DNA of 64,000 nt from Morchella semilibera (GCA_009192285.1 CM018603.1:6259613-6323612); one strand, 5' to 3'. Numbered from the stretch's first letter, positions 1 to 12,654 are shown. The notes: generated by a model from the sequence alone, not told the origin. Numbers and translations: made by a program.

Positions 1-729
1 AATAATTCAGCGTTTCATGGCGTCTAGCCTTCACGACCACTGGGGAGAAGCCTATGAGCCAAGAGAGAAGCCTATGAGCTAAGAGTAGAACCCATCAGCC
101 ATGCTATGCCGCAAGCATCGGCCATGGGTTTCCACGCTCTTCGATATCCTACGTACCAGTACCAGGCATGGAGGCTTCCTGTTGGGTGTCTCAGAAAAAA
201 AGGGTTTTTTTTTCCTCCTCCGCATGCATGTGCTAATTAAGCTTTGATACTCTCTCTACCTGCTGCGAGCTCACGGGCAAGTGAGCGAGGGATTTTTAGG
301 GCCCCTCGTTTGTCATTGGAGAAGCTGTGATGTATGTAGGCAACTTTCTTCCAGGGTTCAAGGATTCAGGAGGGTCCCGGGGTCTTGGGTGGGAAAGAAT
401 AAGAAATTAAAGGTCACGTTGGTTGGTATCGTGAACTGAATTGGGTTATGTACGTAGTAGTAGTAGTGAGCAAAAGTGCAATTCCCCGAAAGCCGATATC
501 CAAGTAGATGCCTTGCAAAAGTGGGAAGATATAGCTCGCCGAATAGAACATAGGGCAATAGCGGCCGCGGCGGCGGTGGAGCCCTTCTCTTGCGTTCTCT
601 TCTTCTCTTTGTTATGCCCCTTTTGGTAGTGACACGTACGTTGTACGTAGGGATTGCAATTGCTTGCTCGAGAACGTGCAATTATAAAACTGTGGTGTAT
701 AACTAACTACACTACATGTTATACTACAG

Positions 730-792
730 GTACTACGGGTGTAGGGGTAGGTCTGGCGACAGTAAGAACTGTTACCCCTACACCCGTAGTAC
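730..792. repeat. Perfect inverted repeat, 20-bp arms, 23-nt loop
   Basis: The arm at 730-749 is the exact reverse complement of the arm at 773-792, separated by 23 unrelated bases. A TA dinucleotide sits just inside each arm end (731-732 and 790-791), so it could be a very small TA-flanked foldback element. A transcribed hairpin is an alternative. No coding potential was recognised. Confidence 0.85.
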
Positions 793-1560
793 ATTTGTAG
801 GTAGGGTTCAATTCAATCCCGGGCATTGGCATCCTGGTCCCAGCTTTCCCAGGTATATCCTTACCTTACCTCTTGCCTTGTGCTCAATTTACGCCCCGTC
901 ATGTCTCCCGAAGCCTGGGATTTGCCGAGTAGAATATCTCGCCTCTAGGCGTAAACTGCACGTATAAAGGGAATATCAATACCTACCGCAGCGCCAGTAC
1001 AGTGAATATCAAAGTGTTTTTTTTTGGTGGGTCATCCCTACCGTAATAGGTACATGTAGATAGAGTAGGTACATGTAGTACACCCAGGGCTGTTGGTTTC
1101 CAAGGTGTCATATCCAGGAACCGTCGGGGCTTTACCTAATGACGCAAGCACAGTTACACCTCGCTATTCCGGATGACCGGGGTTCGCGGATAACAAGCAC
1201 CAAGGAACCCAGGATAGAAGATTAGTTTTGTAGTAGCAAAATTGGCAGACTGAGTTCCGGCATAGTGGGGTGCGGCTGTGCTTTCCTGGGATATCAATTC
1301 GCTCCACAGCAGCGTCAATAACAAAGAGAAAGAAAAAACCAACGGCCCCCGTGGAGGAGCAAGGCTTCATAACCGGTACTCAAGTTGATATAAACCATAG
1401 GGTGCAGTTTTATGTTACCTTTTCTAGGAGGAGTTAAAGGGAAAGAGAGGGGAAAAAAAAACAAGTAAAGTAAAGTAGGCCACTAGCTAGAGTAACCCAT
1501 GAGGCGTTCGGCCCAAGGCGAACGACTCGAGACAGAACCAGTATCGATCCAGATATCATG

Positions 1561-1673
1561 TACAGCTATGGGTAATATTATTGTAGAAGCATGAGAAAAG
1601 CCCTATTGGTCTGCCAGTGATCTAAACCCTGTTTCTAGACCCCTGTTTCCACAATAATATTACCATAGCTGTA
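1561..1673. mobile_element. MITE-like foldback element with TA flanks
   Basis: Terminal inverted repeats start with CAGCTATGG at 1563 and end with CCATAGCTG at 1671. The arms are about 22 bp and match apart from a one-base bulge. The ends are bordered by TA at 1561-1562 and 1672-1673, the target duplication typical of the Tc1/mariner/pogo superfamily. The interior of about 65 bp has no open frame. It is best read as a non-autonomous DNA transposon (MITE); the family assignment is inferred from TIR start and TA only. Confidence 0.7.
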
Positions 1674-3330
1674 ATAGTAGTAGGTACTCAGTAGGGTGGG
1701 TAGTTTGGGTAGCGCCTCAAAATACAACAACCAAATTGCCGATCCTATTTGTGAGGCAGACGTCAGTGTAGTAGTTGTTGATCTCCAAGATGTGGTGATC
1801 TAAATTGTGTGTGCCTGCTTGAGGTGAGACGTATGTTGGATTTATTTACTCTATACACTCACTCATGGGGTGATGGTGGATATAGGCAACAGCATGTTCA
1901 GTTGTGCCTATTGTACTCTAAGCACTCCCTGACGAGCGGCCCAGTGGCACCAGTGAGGTCCTGGTGCTCCCAGGCGACAGCAGAAGCGAGTTCAGATCAA
2001 CAGTGACGTCACCGCAGCTAGTTGGTCTGCCGAAATCACGACTCAGCAAGTTTTCAACTCACTTTTATTCTCTGCGTGGGGGGTCCTAATTCTATCCCGA
2101 GATATATTAGGACTATAGCGTAGATTATAATTGTGGTATTGTATTTACATGTAGTTACCTATCTGTTTAGAGAGGGGATGCTTTTGGCGGTGAGAAAAAA
2201 GGGCCGATCTGATGCTGCAGCAAAAATATCACGTGTGCAACCTCGAATACCTACATATCAGAGAAAAGCACTGGCGGGCCGTCATGTGCAGTGCTATGTG
2301 ATAAATAAATTGGTTAATTTTATGTAGAAGATCGCCCTACTCCGTAAACTTGATCGATCCTACCCCGAATGTGAAAAACATCGGGTGAACCGCCAGAGCC
2401 CCAGAGGGACTGTCCATCCACGGTTTCTGGAAGAAAACGACCCTACCACCAGTTGCTAAAGCCAATTGTTCACTAGGAGCACAGATGCACAGCTCGGAAC
2501 GTTATGCCTATCCCAAATAGAAGCAAAAGCGGGTAAGTGTTGAGAGGAAAAACAAGTTTAAGTCCGACCCAGTTGTAGGTTGGATACTGGTAATGTAGTA
2601 ATGTAAGATAGAACGAAGCTGTCAAGTTACAGCAGGAGGGTCCGGGGAACACGTTTAAGACAATTAGAAGACAGCGCATTCTACTGACAGACGCGGGTGA
2701 GATGCGGAGAATGGCAAGGATTTTCTCAAGTTTCAAGGTCGAAATAAAGATGTCTTTTGAGGCATCGTGTAACTTCGGAACCGAGGCAGATGCTTGAAGG
2801 AGAGCGGGCTTGGCTCTTATGCTGATGCTAATCTTAGGACACTGGCCGCTTCGATGCAGCGTCCGTGAGTCTAAGCAGGTACATACATCCTCACTGTTGC
2901 GTGCATTTCCAGGCAAAATAGAGCCCTGCAGATATATGATATACTAAATTGTGCGAGATATGAACTCGTCTGACAGAGAACTGGTGACAGTAATTGTTAA
3001 ATTCCTTCTTTATTTTCTTTTTTTCCCTTCATGCCTGTCATGCTGGATTGCCCTTGCCAGAATATAAATTATTCCCGCCACTCGCTTGCTAGTCGAGGTA
3101 GATGAAAAACGATGGGCTTGGCTGCCCCAGGTCGGCACTTCCTGGTTATGATATATGTATCCACCGTAACCAAATTTCACGATGACGGCGAGTGTGCCTT
3201 GGGGGTTTGAGGCCTGCAGGAAGCAGAAATGTCCTGTAGGTAAATAAAGTGACATTTTAGTATGCTCGATAAAACAAGGAACCAAGACCGTCACTACCCC
3301 TATCCTGCCTGCATGTGGTACCACGATGAG

Positions 3331-3375
3331 TACTTTTTATTTTTATTTTTATTTTTATTTTTTATTTTATTTTTC
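3331..3375. repeat. (TTTTTA)n-type microsatellite
   Basis: A run of T4-5 blocks separated by single A residues; simple sequence repeat in an intergenic region. Confidence 0.85.
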
Positions 3376-4210
3376 CTTTCGAGTTTGTTTTTCACGGATG
3401 GGATTGTGGAGAAATCTATCAGATGTAAAAATGGAGAATCGATTAAGGGCGGCTGCTGCATAAAGCAAGGAAGGGTCATTCAATCGGCGCGATACTTAGA
3501 TACCTCAGGTGCATGGCCTACGTAGTGTGCATAACCACATTCTGCTGGTTACGTGTGAGCCACGATATGCCTGTTCATTGTAATCATAGGTAGCAAGGCC
3601 TTTCGGGGACCGTCTCATTTGCTATAGACCCTCTTGTATGTAGAAACTTGGTGTAGGTACTACATGTATGTATGTAGGTACATGTACCGTACCTACTTTG
3701 CATGTATTTTACTTTATTGCACATTGTGTAGCGGTGTTCAAGGCAGGGATATTTGGGGTGAGCCTCAAGGAGGGGTTCGATAGTAGAACTGCGGGGCGGA
3801 CGGACTTGTAACGGTGTTTCTTACCTGGGGCCAGAAGATGAATGAATTGGAGTATGTGCGCATTCTAGAGTAGTGGGGAAAGAAAGCTCATTGGCTCCCC
3901 CCACCCCCCGGATAGCTACATGTATTTCCCATAACTACATAGAGTATTGTAATAAACAAGTACATGTATCCTCCGATGCTCGCCGCTTTTGAAATGCCAC
4001 TGCGGCCTTTTGCTAGTCGTCTGCCCGCCTCTACCCTCTTCGGATTATGTTTCCGCCCAGTCAGATAGAGACTTTGGCCGCAAGGTATGTATGTTACTAC
4101 GCAAGTAAGCTGTCCAGAAGCTTTTCTTGTTCATCTTGTCCGTTGTTGGGATCAAGACCAAGCTTGGCATTCCCATTTGCTAAATACTTCAGTTTTGAAG
4201 TCTGGAAGAG

Positions 4211-4236
4211 GGTGGTGGTGGTGGTGGTGGTGGTGG
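4211..4236. repeat. (GGT)n trinucleotide repeat
   Basis: About eight GGT units in the PBS2 upstream region. It is not part of any supportable coding frame. Confidence 0.85.
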
Positions 4237-5204
4237 TTTTAGTTTGGGGGATATGATAGACAGAGAGAGAGACATTTCGATAATAGTAGACAGATAGACA
4301 TACGGAGATGTATGATATTAGTAAAGGTGCTACACAGAGCTCTACCTAGATTAGTCGGAAAGCTTCAGCCCCGTGTGCCAGGGCTAAACGAACGGACAAC
4401 AGGAAGGGACTCGGACCAAATCAACTCAGGGCAGGCGAGGCTAGAGTACATGCCGACCGATACGCGCGGAGAGACGTTGAGACACGCAGAGAAAAAAAAA
4501 AAAAAAAAAATCGACGTTGGCTTTCTTTACTGCGCCTCCATCACAACCACAAAACAAAAAAAAAAGAAAAAAGAAATAGCCAAACCCCCATAATCCTTCC
4601 TAACCAACCCCGTTCTAGTTTTGGTTCTTCTTTTCTTCCACTGCTTCTTCTACTCCCCCTTCCAGCCTGCCCCAGTACTACTGCTGCACAACCACATATC
4701 TACTGCCGCGTCTCAGACTTATTGAGGCTGGTTGTGCCCCTCCAAATTATTTTTCTTCATAAGTATCAGCAGTCCTCATCAGTCGATCTAGAAATAAATA
4801 TTTCATCATCTTCGCCATCATCTGTCCTTTGGTTTATCCGCTCAATCTCTATACGTCCCATCTCTCACTTAAGTTTCTCATTGAGCACCCTTCCATGCAT
4901 TTTGCTCTCTTGGTGTGACCTCACCGTCTAAGACTGAACATCATTCCCCCCCCCCCCCCCCCAAACTCATCTCAACGGGCCAACAACAAGGTAAACTTTC
5001 AAACAGCAGCGTCAGTACCAGCGTCAGTGTTTAGTAAGAGCTCGCTCGATCACTCCTCCCCAACCAGTCTTCCTCCCCCCCCACCCCCCCTCCCACCTGA
5101 TAAACGCACCGACGATTCGGCCAGCTGCTGTTCTGGCAGGCTTAAACGAACGCCCATTGTTACTTTCCCGCTTTTCTTCCTCCATCCTCCATCCCTCAAA
5201 CAAA

Positions 5205-7268
5205 ATGGCCTCTACCCCCACAGACGAGCCAGACTCACCTACCTCCCCCGATCCATTCACCGAATCTTCACCATTTTCGATGCAGCCTCCTACTTCCGCT
5301 CCGCTCTCAACGCAACGAACAATACCCTCCCTTCGCTCACTATCAGACCCTCAAAGTAAGGTCGGTGAACGCCCAAACCCTCTAGGGCCTACGAACGCTG
5401 CTAGGAGACCACAGACCAACATCCCATTTGCTTCGATGTCATCGTTCGCCAGTGGAGGCTCTCTCCCAGCGGATATTCAAGCCAGGCTACAAGCGTTCCA
5501 GACATCACGGAGAATGCCAAACCAAATGAATGGGGGAGCAGGAGGTCCGGCAGCTGGTCCTGTCATGAGCCCTGTCATGAGCCCCACTAGCAGTTTTGGC
5601 CCGGGCCCTATGATGTCTGGAAATCCGATGATGTCTGGCTCACCAATGATGCCACGAATGGCCCGACCAACCCAACCACAAAGTTGGAATTCGGCCCCTG
5701 CTGTCACCAGTGCAAAACCCTCATTAATGGAACGAAGGAAGAAGGCTTTCCCCGGCACCCTTTCTGGCGCAGTACCCCCTCCGGTTGGGGGCGCCCCTCC
5801 AGGCGATGCGCCCTCCGCTGCCAATTGTGCAAATGGTATGAACGGGAGCAGACCTGCAGGAGATGGAAAAGGATCACTGTTTGATAAGTATTCTGAGTAT
5901 GTGGACGCAAAAACGGGAAGTTTGAAGTTTGCCGGGAAGGCGGTTTTACACAGCAAAGGAGTCGATTTTTCATCGGGAAGTAGTTTCAGCATCTCATTGC
6001 AAGAGGTGGACATTCTTGAGGAGCTAGGCAAAGGGAATTATGGTACCGTTTACAAAGTAATACACAGGCGACCAAAAGGAGCAATGAACGGAGAGGTGGC
6101 ACTGCCTGGAAAGCTCAACTCGCCAGTCTCCGGTTCACCCCCCACTAATAATGGTGAATTCAAATCGCCAACCATTGCATCACGGGAAGGTGCAGGAACC
6201 ACTAATGTAGAGATGGCTATGAAGGAGATTAGGCTTGAGCTTGATGAGAACAAGTTTGCTCAGATTATAATGGAACTTGATGTGCTGCATCGATGCGTAT
6301 CACCTTTTATCATCGACTTTTACGGCGCCTTCTTCCAGGAGGGTGCTGTATATATTTGTATGGAGTATATGGATGGCGGATCCATTGACAAACTCTATCG
6401 AGACGGTGTTCCTGAGGGTGTACTACGGAAGATTACCTATGCCACGGTAATGGGACTCAAGACGCTGAAAGACGATCACAACATCATTCATCGAGACGTC
6501 AAGCCAACCAACATTCTGGTTAATTCACGAGGGGAGATTAAACTTTGTGATTTTGGTGTCTCTGGTAACCTTGTTGCCAGTAAAGCCAAGACCAACATTG
6601 GATGCCAGAGCTACATGGCACCCGAGCGAATTGCTACAGGTGGCATTCAGGCTGCACTTGGAGGGGCTGCGCCGGGAACCTACAGCGTGCAGAGTGATAT
6701 CTGGAGTTTGGGGTTGAGCATCTTGGAGTGCGCTATGGGGTGTTACCCATATCCTCCCGAAACATATAACAACATCTTCAGCCAACTTAGTGTAAGTTTT
6801 ACCCTACATGTCTTTAATCTCGCCTTTTCAACTTTCTTATATCCCGATTTATAGGCAATTGTGGATGGCGAGCCACCAGACCTTCCAGAAGAGGGCTTTA
6901 CCCCACAGGCTCGTGACTTTGTCCGGGGCTGCCTCAAAAAGATCCCTGGAATGCGCCCTGCATACGCAATGCTTCTTCGTCACCCTTGGCTGGCGGACCT
7001 TGGTCAACCGCCTACGATTTCAGAGGAAGAGGAGGATTCATTACCAGCGCCTACCCCCGAGAAAGGAGATAAAGAAGTCCGCGACTGGGTCCTTGGGGCT
7101 ATAGAGCGGCGAAAGGCTAGAATCGCTTCTGGTGGTAAGGGACCTGAATCTGAAAAACCGGCACTCCACGCTGCTCCATTAGACGCAGTCATCACCCCTG
7201 CGAAGGACGGAAAAACACCAGTGGATAAGGTCATCGAGTCGGTTGGAAAACTTGAACTGGCTGTGTAG
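5205..7268 (+). CDS. PBS2: MAP kinase kinase Pbs2 (HOG osmostress pathway)
   Basis: Dual-specificity MAPKK that phosphorylates the Hog1-type MAPK in the cytosol. Two exons, 5205-6791 and 6855-7268, with a 63-bp GTAAGT...ATAG intron; predicted 666 aa. The ATG at 5205 is chosen because the frame then reads MASTPTDEPDSP and upstream codons lie in a pyrimidine-rich leader. The first ~265 residues are a low-complexity, Pro/Ser/Met-rich docking-type region. The kinase domain starts near residue 268: glycine loop GKGNYG, a ~45-residue insert before the catalytic Lys (about K340), HRD at 429-431, DFG at 449-451, and an activation loop with S459 and T463 in the SKAKT motif diagnostic of Pbs2, followed by CQSYMAPERI. 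The insert is also usual in fungal Pbs2. The intron splits the conserved SQLS/AIVDGEPP stretch without loss. Confidence 0.96.
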
Positions 7269-10200
7269 TATGGGAGAGGGTGATATGATTTGTTTTATTT
7301 AGCTTTTTTCTTTTCTTTAAAGAGGCTGGGATCGTTTTTTATCTGATTTTTTGTTTTGGATCAATTGCATCTGTCATTTGCTTTTGGTGTTTTGTTTGTC
7401 ACTTTCTATCATCGGACATACCGTTTTCTGGTTTCTGGGGTTGGAGTAAAACTCCCTTTATTTTTTCTCTTTATGATATCGATGTATGAATTCGATGTGA
7501 ATGATTCTCTTTTTATTCCATCCGTTTGTGTAACATCTTTCTTATGATTCCTATTTTATTTATTGGCAAAAATTTTGTCAAACGGATATCTTGTTTAAGG
7601 GGTGTTGAACTTTTTTTACCTTTTTTACCCTTTATTTTTATTTTACTCAGTTTCTCATCGAGTATCATCGGTATACCCATTCGCTGAATATCTCTGTTTT
7701 CTTGCTGTTTAAGGGTTGCATAAGAAAGATGATGGCTGTGGGCATGAAAAACTCATCTAGACAGTATTTCTCTTCTCTCTCCTGTCATTTTTATGCGGCA
7801 TTGTAAGACTTTTTTTCTTTCAGCTTGGGATTGTGCAGTTTTGTCTCTTTTATGGCGTACATTAGTATGGTGGGAGTACAGAAAGCAAATATACACATGG
7901 GAAAATACAGGGCGTGGCCACGATCTACGAGCATGCAGTCAAAGTGACATTGACATTTCTACGGTCGGGCCGAATACAGTAACGGATGGTAGCAGAAAAT
8001 AGAAGCACGAGGGGCAAGGATGATTCCGATCAACAAGACCCAAACAATCTGACATGTGCTTAGCTGTAAACCGGACTTGGGGATATGGCTGCTTCACAGG
8101 TCCTCACTCGACGACGGACATAGCCCCGACAACGCATGCATTCCGATCGTTCCTGCATGGTTCCCGGATTCTGATACCTACCTAGCGAATCTCGGGGATT
8201 CCCTCGGGGGCGCTCGGCCACTGGCCAAGTGCAAGGATAACCGGTATTTTTTTTTTTTTTTGACAAGCAAGGCTACATGTACCCAGTTAGGTTCCGGGAC
8301 TAGAGATCCATTCTAGTACCTAGACATCCGAAACTTTAAACCTTCAACTTTAGACGAAAGTCTACTTATGTACTGCAAACCATCTTATAAGTTGCCGGCA
8401 GCCTGCTGCCGGCACGCGTTGCTTTCTTGGTATACCAGGGTACATGTATGTATGTAGTAGACACAGACACTTTTGGCTTCAACTAATGGCGAGCTTAGCC
8501 CAGCATACAACAAGGGAAAGCTAAAACTCCACTCCTCTGACAACTGGTCCCGATGGGAATTCGAACCTTGAATTATTTATCATTACTATAGAACAGAGTA
8601 AGGAAGGGAGGCGCCTAAATCTTTCGTTCCACCCATTCACCTCTCAGAATGTCTGATTCAGCTCCATCGAAAGGGGTACGTCACCACTCAACACACCCCT
8701 TCCTTTTACAATAACCTGATAAATATTAGGTAGCTGGTGGCGAGCATGCAATGGGGTATGGATGAGCCTTCTTCATGTGCTCTGGGCACTACAATTACTA
8801 CATGCAGTAGTACTGCACACGCAACAATGCAATGTGCCCTAGCTCGGCTGAGTGACTCAACCACACAGATCACGTACTTCTACATACATGTATGTATCCA
8901 TGATTTCCAAGCCACAAGAAGCCATGATCGGTATAAAAAAGCCACACATGCAATATTGCATGAGATGAGCAGTGGAGTTTTGCGATCATGACGAATGTAG
9001 GCACTGTTGACACTGCCACTGCTGGAAATTTGTGGGGAAGGCGATGACCTGACCCGCCCAGGCTTTGGGTCTGATACTCGCAAAGAAAGACATCCTATTC
9101 TTCCCGAAACAAAACACTGCTTCGGACTAAGGCCTTGAAACGGTATTGGCCAAGAAAGAGAGAAACAATAATTTGTGCAGACCGGAGCACCAATCAATAC
9201 ATAGCTAGTACTAGTACTAGCTATAGGAGATTAAATCCGACGGTAGTTTGTAGTTCGCGCCGGAATCATTTAAAGCGTTGGATACACAACGTTACCAAGT
9301 GATAGCAGCTACAGCAGTTTGTGCAGCACACAGTACTAGGAAGCAAGATCACGGTCTCGTGGTCTTTTTTTGTGCGATGATCCTCCTCCCCGCAGCCGCA
9401 CGCGGGGGGATTCCGAAAGCGTTTGTACACTATGCGCATTCCCGAAAAATAATTTAGAGTAAAGCTCCGGTTTCCCGCAGCTTGTAATAGTTTATGTAGG
9501 ATCTTTTGCCTAATGCGTAGAGGTGGATGCTGGTGCGAGATGAAGATCTGAAACCATATTTGTGGGCATCAGAGACATACATGTAGTTTGTAAGATGTAA
9601 ACTTCATGGTTCTGCGCAACCCCAGCATGGTATAATTATATAATTGATTATATAGGCAAACACTAACATACCTTGGCTGATCTCTATTTCTAGAGTATCG
9701 CGGCGATCCCATAGGTTTGATATTAGCTCCTCCCAGCGAGCTTCTGGAATTCGACATCTCAATGTTCTCAATGTTGCACAATGCCGCCGCGGGGGGCTAA
9801 GCAATGTAGAGCAGCCCCCTATCCAACCAGAGGGTTCTCTGGCAAAACGTGCCAGCGGTCCAAGCCCGACATAGAGAAATCAGGTTCGCCAGGGTGTAGG
9901 GTTTGACGCGGCCCTGACGCCATTTCCTAGGCATGGATCTTCAATACGTTGGACAACACCAGAGAACGTCGGTTTTTCGCTGTGATGTGGCAGAAAGCAC
10001 GAACTTCTTTGGCCTTTTGTTATTAGATCATAGGAGATTTCAATAAGAGTAAACAAGGATTGGTAAAGGGTGTTGATTGGACGAAAAGGATTGAGGGTCC
10101 AGATTTAAATGGAAGGCGGACGGCCAAGCCTAGATTATGTAGGTAGATAGATTGCTGCTTTGGCGGAGATACCTTGGGGACTTGGTTTTTGAGACTTGGA

Positions 10201-10715
10201 GGTAAAGTTCATCTATTATCCTAGAACTGTTGATAGAATTCATTTCTTCATATGGGGGTTGTAAAGTACATATATGTACATAGAGGAATGAGTTATGTCT
10301 GCTTCACGCCGCTAGGGTAAGCTTACGGGTCACTATCGCCGTTATCTCTAGCACAGACGTTGTACCCGTTATCTTTCAATCAGTATGTAGTAGCTACATG
10401 TAGTGCAGCCACCTGCGCCAGGTTCTCCTGGAAACTTACAGAAGTAGAACTAAAACGGGCTCATTCAGGTGTCGGTAAGGACGAGACAGCCAAGGGAGCT
10501 CCTAATTGCTTGGATCCTGGTCATTGAGAAACTACAATAAGTTCGACTTGTCCACCGGCCTTTTGCCTTTGAATTTTTCAATACCCGACATACATACAAT
10601 CTCATTGAACACCCCCCCCCCCTTCTACTAAACATCATCAGCTCATCTGTGACCGGAGACACTCGCACTACCACATACCGTTAGTCAGGAACAATTGCAC
10701 CATCACCACCACCCC
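7269..10715. other. Intergenic region between PBS2 and the AEC transporter gene
   Basis: T-rich PBS2 3' region (7270-7700), then anonymous sequence. It contains a short GC hairpin with 9-bp arms (8393-8414), a 24-bp perfect palindrome (9201-9224) and several ACATGTA motifs (about 8277, 8440, 8886, 9580, 10395). A tiny spliced-looking open stretch starting at 8649 is discussed as a finding. No gene is supported. Confidence 0.55.
9201..9224. repeat. 24-bp perfect palindrome
   Basis: The sequence reads identically on both strands (ATAGCTAGTACT followed by its reverse complement). It is intergenic, about 1.5 kb upstream of the AEC transporter gene. It could be a dimeric protein-binding site or chance; nothing in the context decides. 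Confidence 0.8.
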
Positions 10716-12654
10716 ATGGGTTTCTTTACCGCGCCAACGTCGTTTAGAAACAATGCCCTCTCCACATCGTCTCCATTGTTCTCGATACAACCTCAATACC
10801 AAATGTCCCTCGCCATGATACCTTCGAACGATACCCTCGCCGCTTTTGATGGAACCGTGTTAAGCGCAAAGCCTCATGCTAATCATCCGGCTCTTGGAAA
10901 CCTGATTCTCCTGGTTTTTGAGGCTGTACTGGAGGTCGTTTGCGTTTCGCTCCCGGGTTACATTATCGCTAGAGGTGGCATGTTCGATGCAGATATGCAA
11001 AAGTTTGTCGCGAATTTGAATGTTTCCCTGTTTACACCTTGTCTGAGTATGCTCCCTACTCCCCTGATCTCCTGAGGCGATCGGTGCCTTAATATTACCA
11101 ACTGGGAACTTTTGACATTCAAAGTCACTACTAATGCAATGCATCTGCGCCACAGTCTTTACTAAACTGGCAAGTCAGCTTACTTTGGCGAAGATCGTCG
11201 AGCTGGCTGTAATACCAGTGATCTTTGTTGTTATGACGCTGGTCTCATATTTGTGCGCCTTGATGGTTTGCAGAGTATGTGGGTTTAATAAGAGAGCGAG
11301 GAACTTCGTCATTGCTATGGTACATACATCGAAGCAGCACATTTTTGTTGGGGGAGTTCACTAATGTTCTGTCTAGGGTGTTTTCGGAAATTCAAACTCA
11401 CTCCCGATCTCGCTTGTGATCTCGCTTTCCATGACAATATCTGGACTTCATTGGGACAAGCTTCCGAACGACAACGACGAAGAAGTCGCCGCTCGTGGAA
11501 TTCTCTACCTTTTGATCTTTCAACAGCTTGGTCAACTTGTCCGCTGGTCTTGGGGCTATCACGTTCTACTTGCTCCTGCACCCAAGGATACCCAACCAGA
11601 AAACGGGAATGCGGATATTCGTGTTTATCGTGATGACCCAAGTGATACCGAGAGCGATCTCGAGTCCCAAGATGTCAGGGTTGACCCCTTCATGTCACCA
11701 AAATTCCAAAATAGCTATGTAGGGCTTCATAAACAGCTCACCGAGCCGGTTGACAGTCAAGGCGATTTGCTTTTCCCGGACCCCCGCCACCACTCCAGAA
11801 AAACCACAGCCGGTACTAGTGACTCTGCTTTTGGATCGGGCGATGGGCCTTCAGGCAACCAAACACCGAGATCTTTCAAGACCGGCGCAAGCAGTTTGAC
11901 TGTATCAGCGCAGTCCAGTCGCCCCTCGACTCCTCCTACTGATAGTACTCAATCTACCCTAGTTCAAGGCAATCTTGGTAACCGCGATCTTTCTCGACCC
12001 CCGAGAGTTCATGATTCGGTACCTGTCCAGCCTCGTTGGTTGGAACAAAAAGCCCCGTTTGTGTCTCGCGTCTTTAAGGGTATTGGGAATGGGATTGTAC
12101 GCTTTTGTTTGGGGCTCCAAGATTTCATGAACCCTCCACTTTATGCCATGTTGGCAGCTATAATTGTTGCTTCGATCCCTTCATTGCAGAAGCTCTTTTT
12201 CACCCAGGGCACTTTTCTTCAGAATTCAGTGACCCGTGCTGTCAGTCAGTGTGGTAATGTCGCCGTTCCTTTGATCTTGGTCGTTCTCGGCGCCAATCTC
12301 GCCAGAAACACCCAACCCCAGACCAACGCTTCGGCCGAACGCCATGAGACAAAGCTACTCTTCGCAGCTCTCATCTCCCGTATGGTACTTCCGTTCGTTT
12401 TCATCGCTCCTATGCTTGCTATTGCCGCCAAATACCTCAACATCTCAATTCTTGACGACCCTATCTTCGTAATTGTCTGCTTCTTGTTGGCCGGTGCCCC
12501 GAGCGCCCTGCAGCTAGCTCAAATTTGCCAATTGAATGGCGTTTATGAGTCTGTTATGGCTAAGATCCTATTCTGGAGCTATGTGGTGGTCATCTTGCCT
12601 AGTACTTTGGTCCTGGTAATTACGGCTATCGAGGTTGTAGAGTGGGCCATGTAA
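10716..12654 (+). CDS. Auxin efflux carrier (AEC) family membrane transporter
   Basis: Integral membrane protein of the AEC/PIN-like family (Pfam Mem_trans, like yeast Ecm3/YLR152C). The substrate in fungi is not established. Three exons: 10716-11046, 11156-11319 and 11377-12654, with introns of 109 and 57 bp; predicted 590 aa. Start: the ATG at 10716 is the first in frame; a second at 10803 (MSLAMIPSND) is possible. N-terminal hydrophobic segments include LEVVCVSLPGYIIA and LFTPCLIFTKLASQLT, then GVFGNSNSLPISLV, a family hallmark. A hydrophilic Ser/Pro/Thr-rich loop of about 170 residues follows, then a second block of membrane segments (AMLAAIIVASIPSL, VAVPLILVVLGANLA, LLAGAPSALQLAQICQ). 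This two-bundle layout with a long central loop is usual for fungal AEC proteins. It is probably in the ER or plasma membrane (inferred). Confidence 0.9.

Larger units (their letters stand above)
1..5204. other. Intergenic region upstream of PBS2
   Basis: No supportable gene. The stretch holds a perfect hairpin (730-792), a TA-flanked MITE-like foldback (1561-1673), an A/T-rich (TTTTTA)-type microsatellite (about 3331-3375), a TGG repeat (4211-4236), an A-run (4492-4510) and a C-run (4946-4962). ACATGTA motifs recur, for example near 1050-1080, 2146, 3665-3690, 3918 and 3963. The last 600 bases are pyrimidine-rich on the + strand and probably contain the PBS2 promoter and 5' leader. Open frames here are short, overlap on both strands and show no family signature. 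Confidence 0.6.

Noticed and set aside
2473-2916. 147-codon open frame on the minus strand
   Set aside because: No recognisable domain; hydrophobic C-terminal part arises from T-rich sequence; no supporting context.
5477-6031. Long open frame antisense to PBS2
   Set aside because: Shadow of a strongly supported kinase exon; the antisense translation has no features of its own.
8540-8575. GGTTCGAATTCC on the minus strand, resembling a tRNA B-box
   Set aside because: Flanks do not pair as a T-stem, and no acceptor stem or A-box is found at the right distance.
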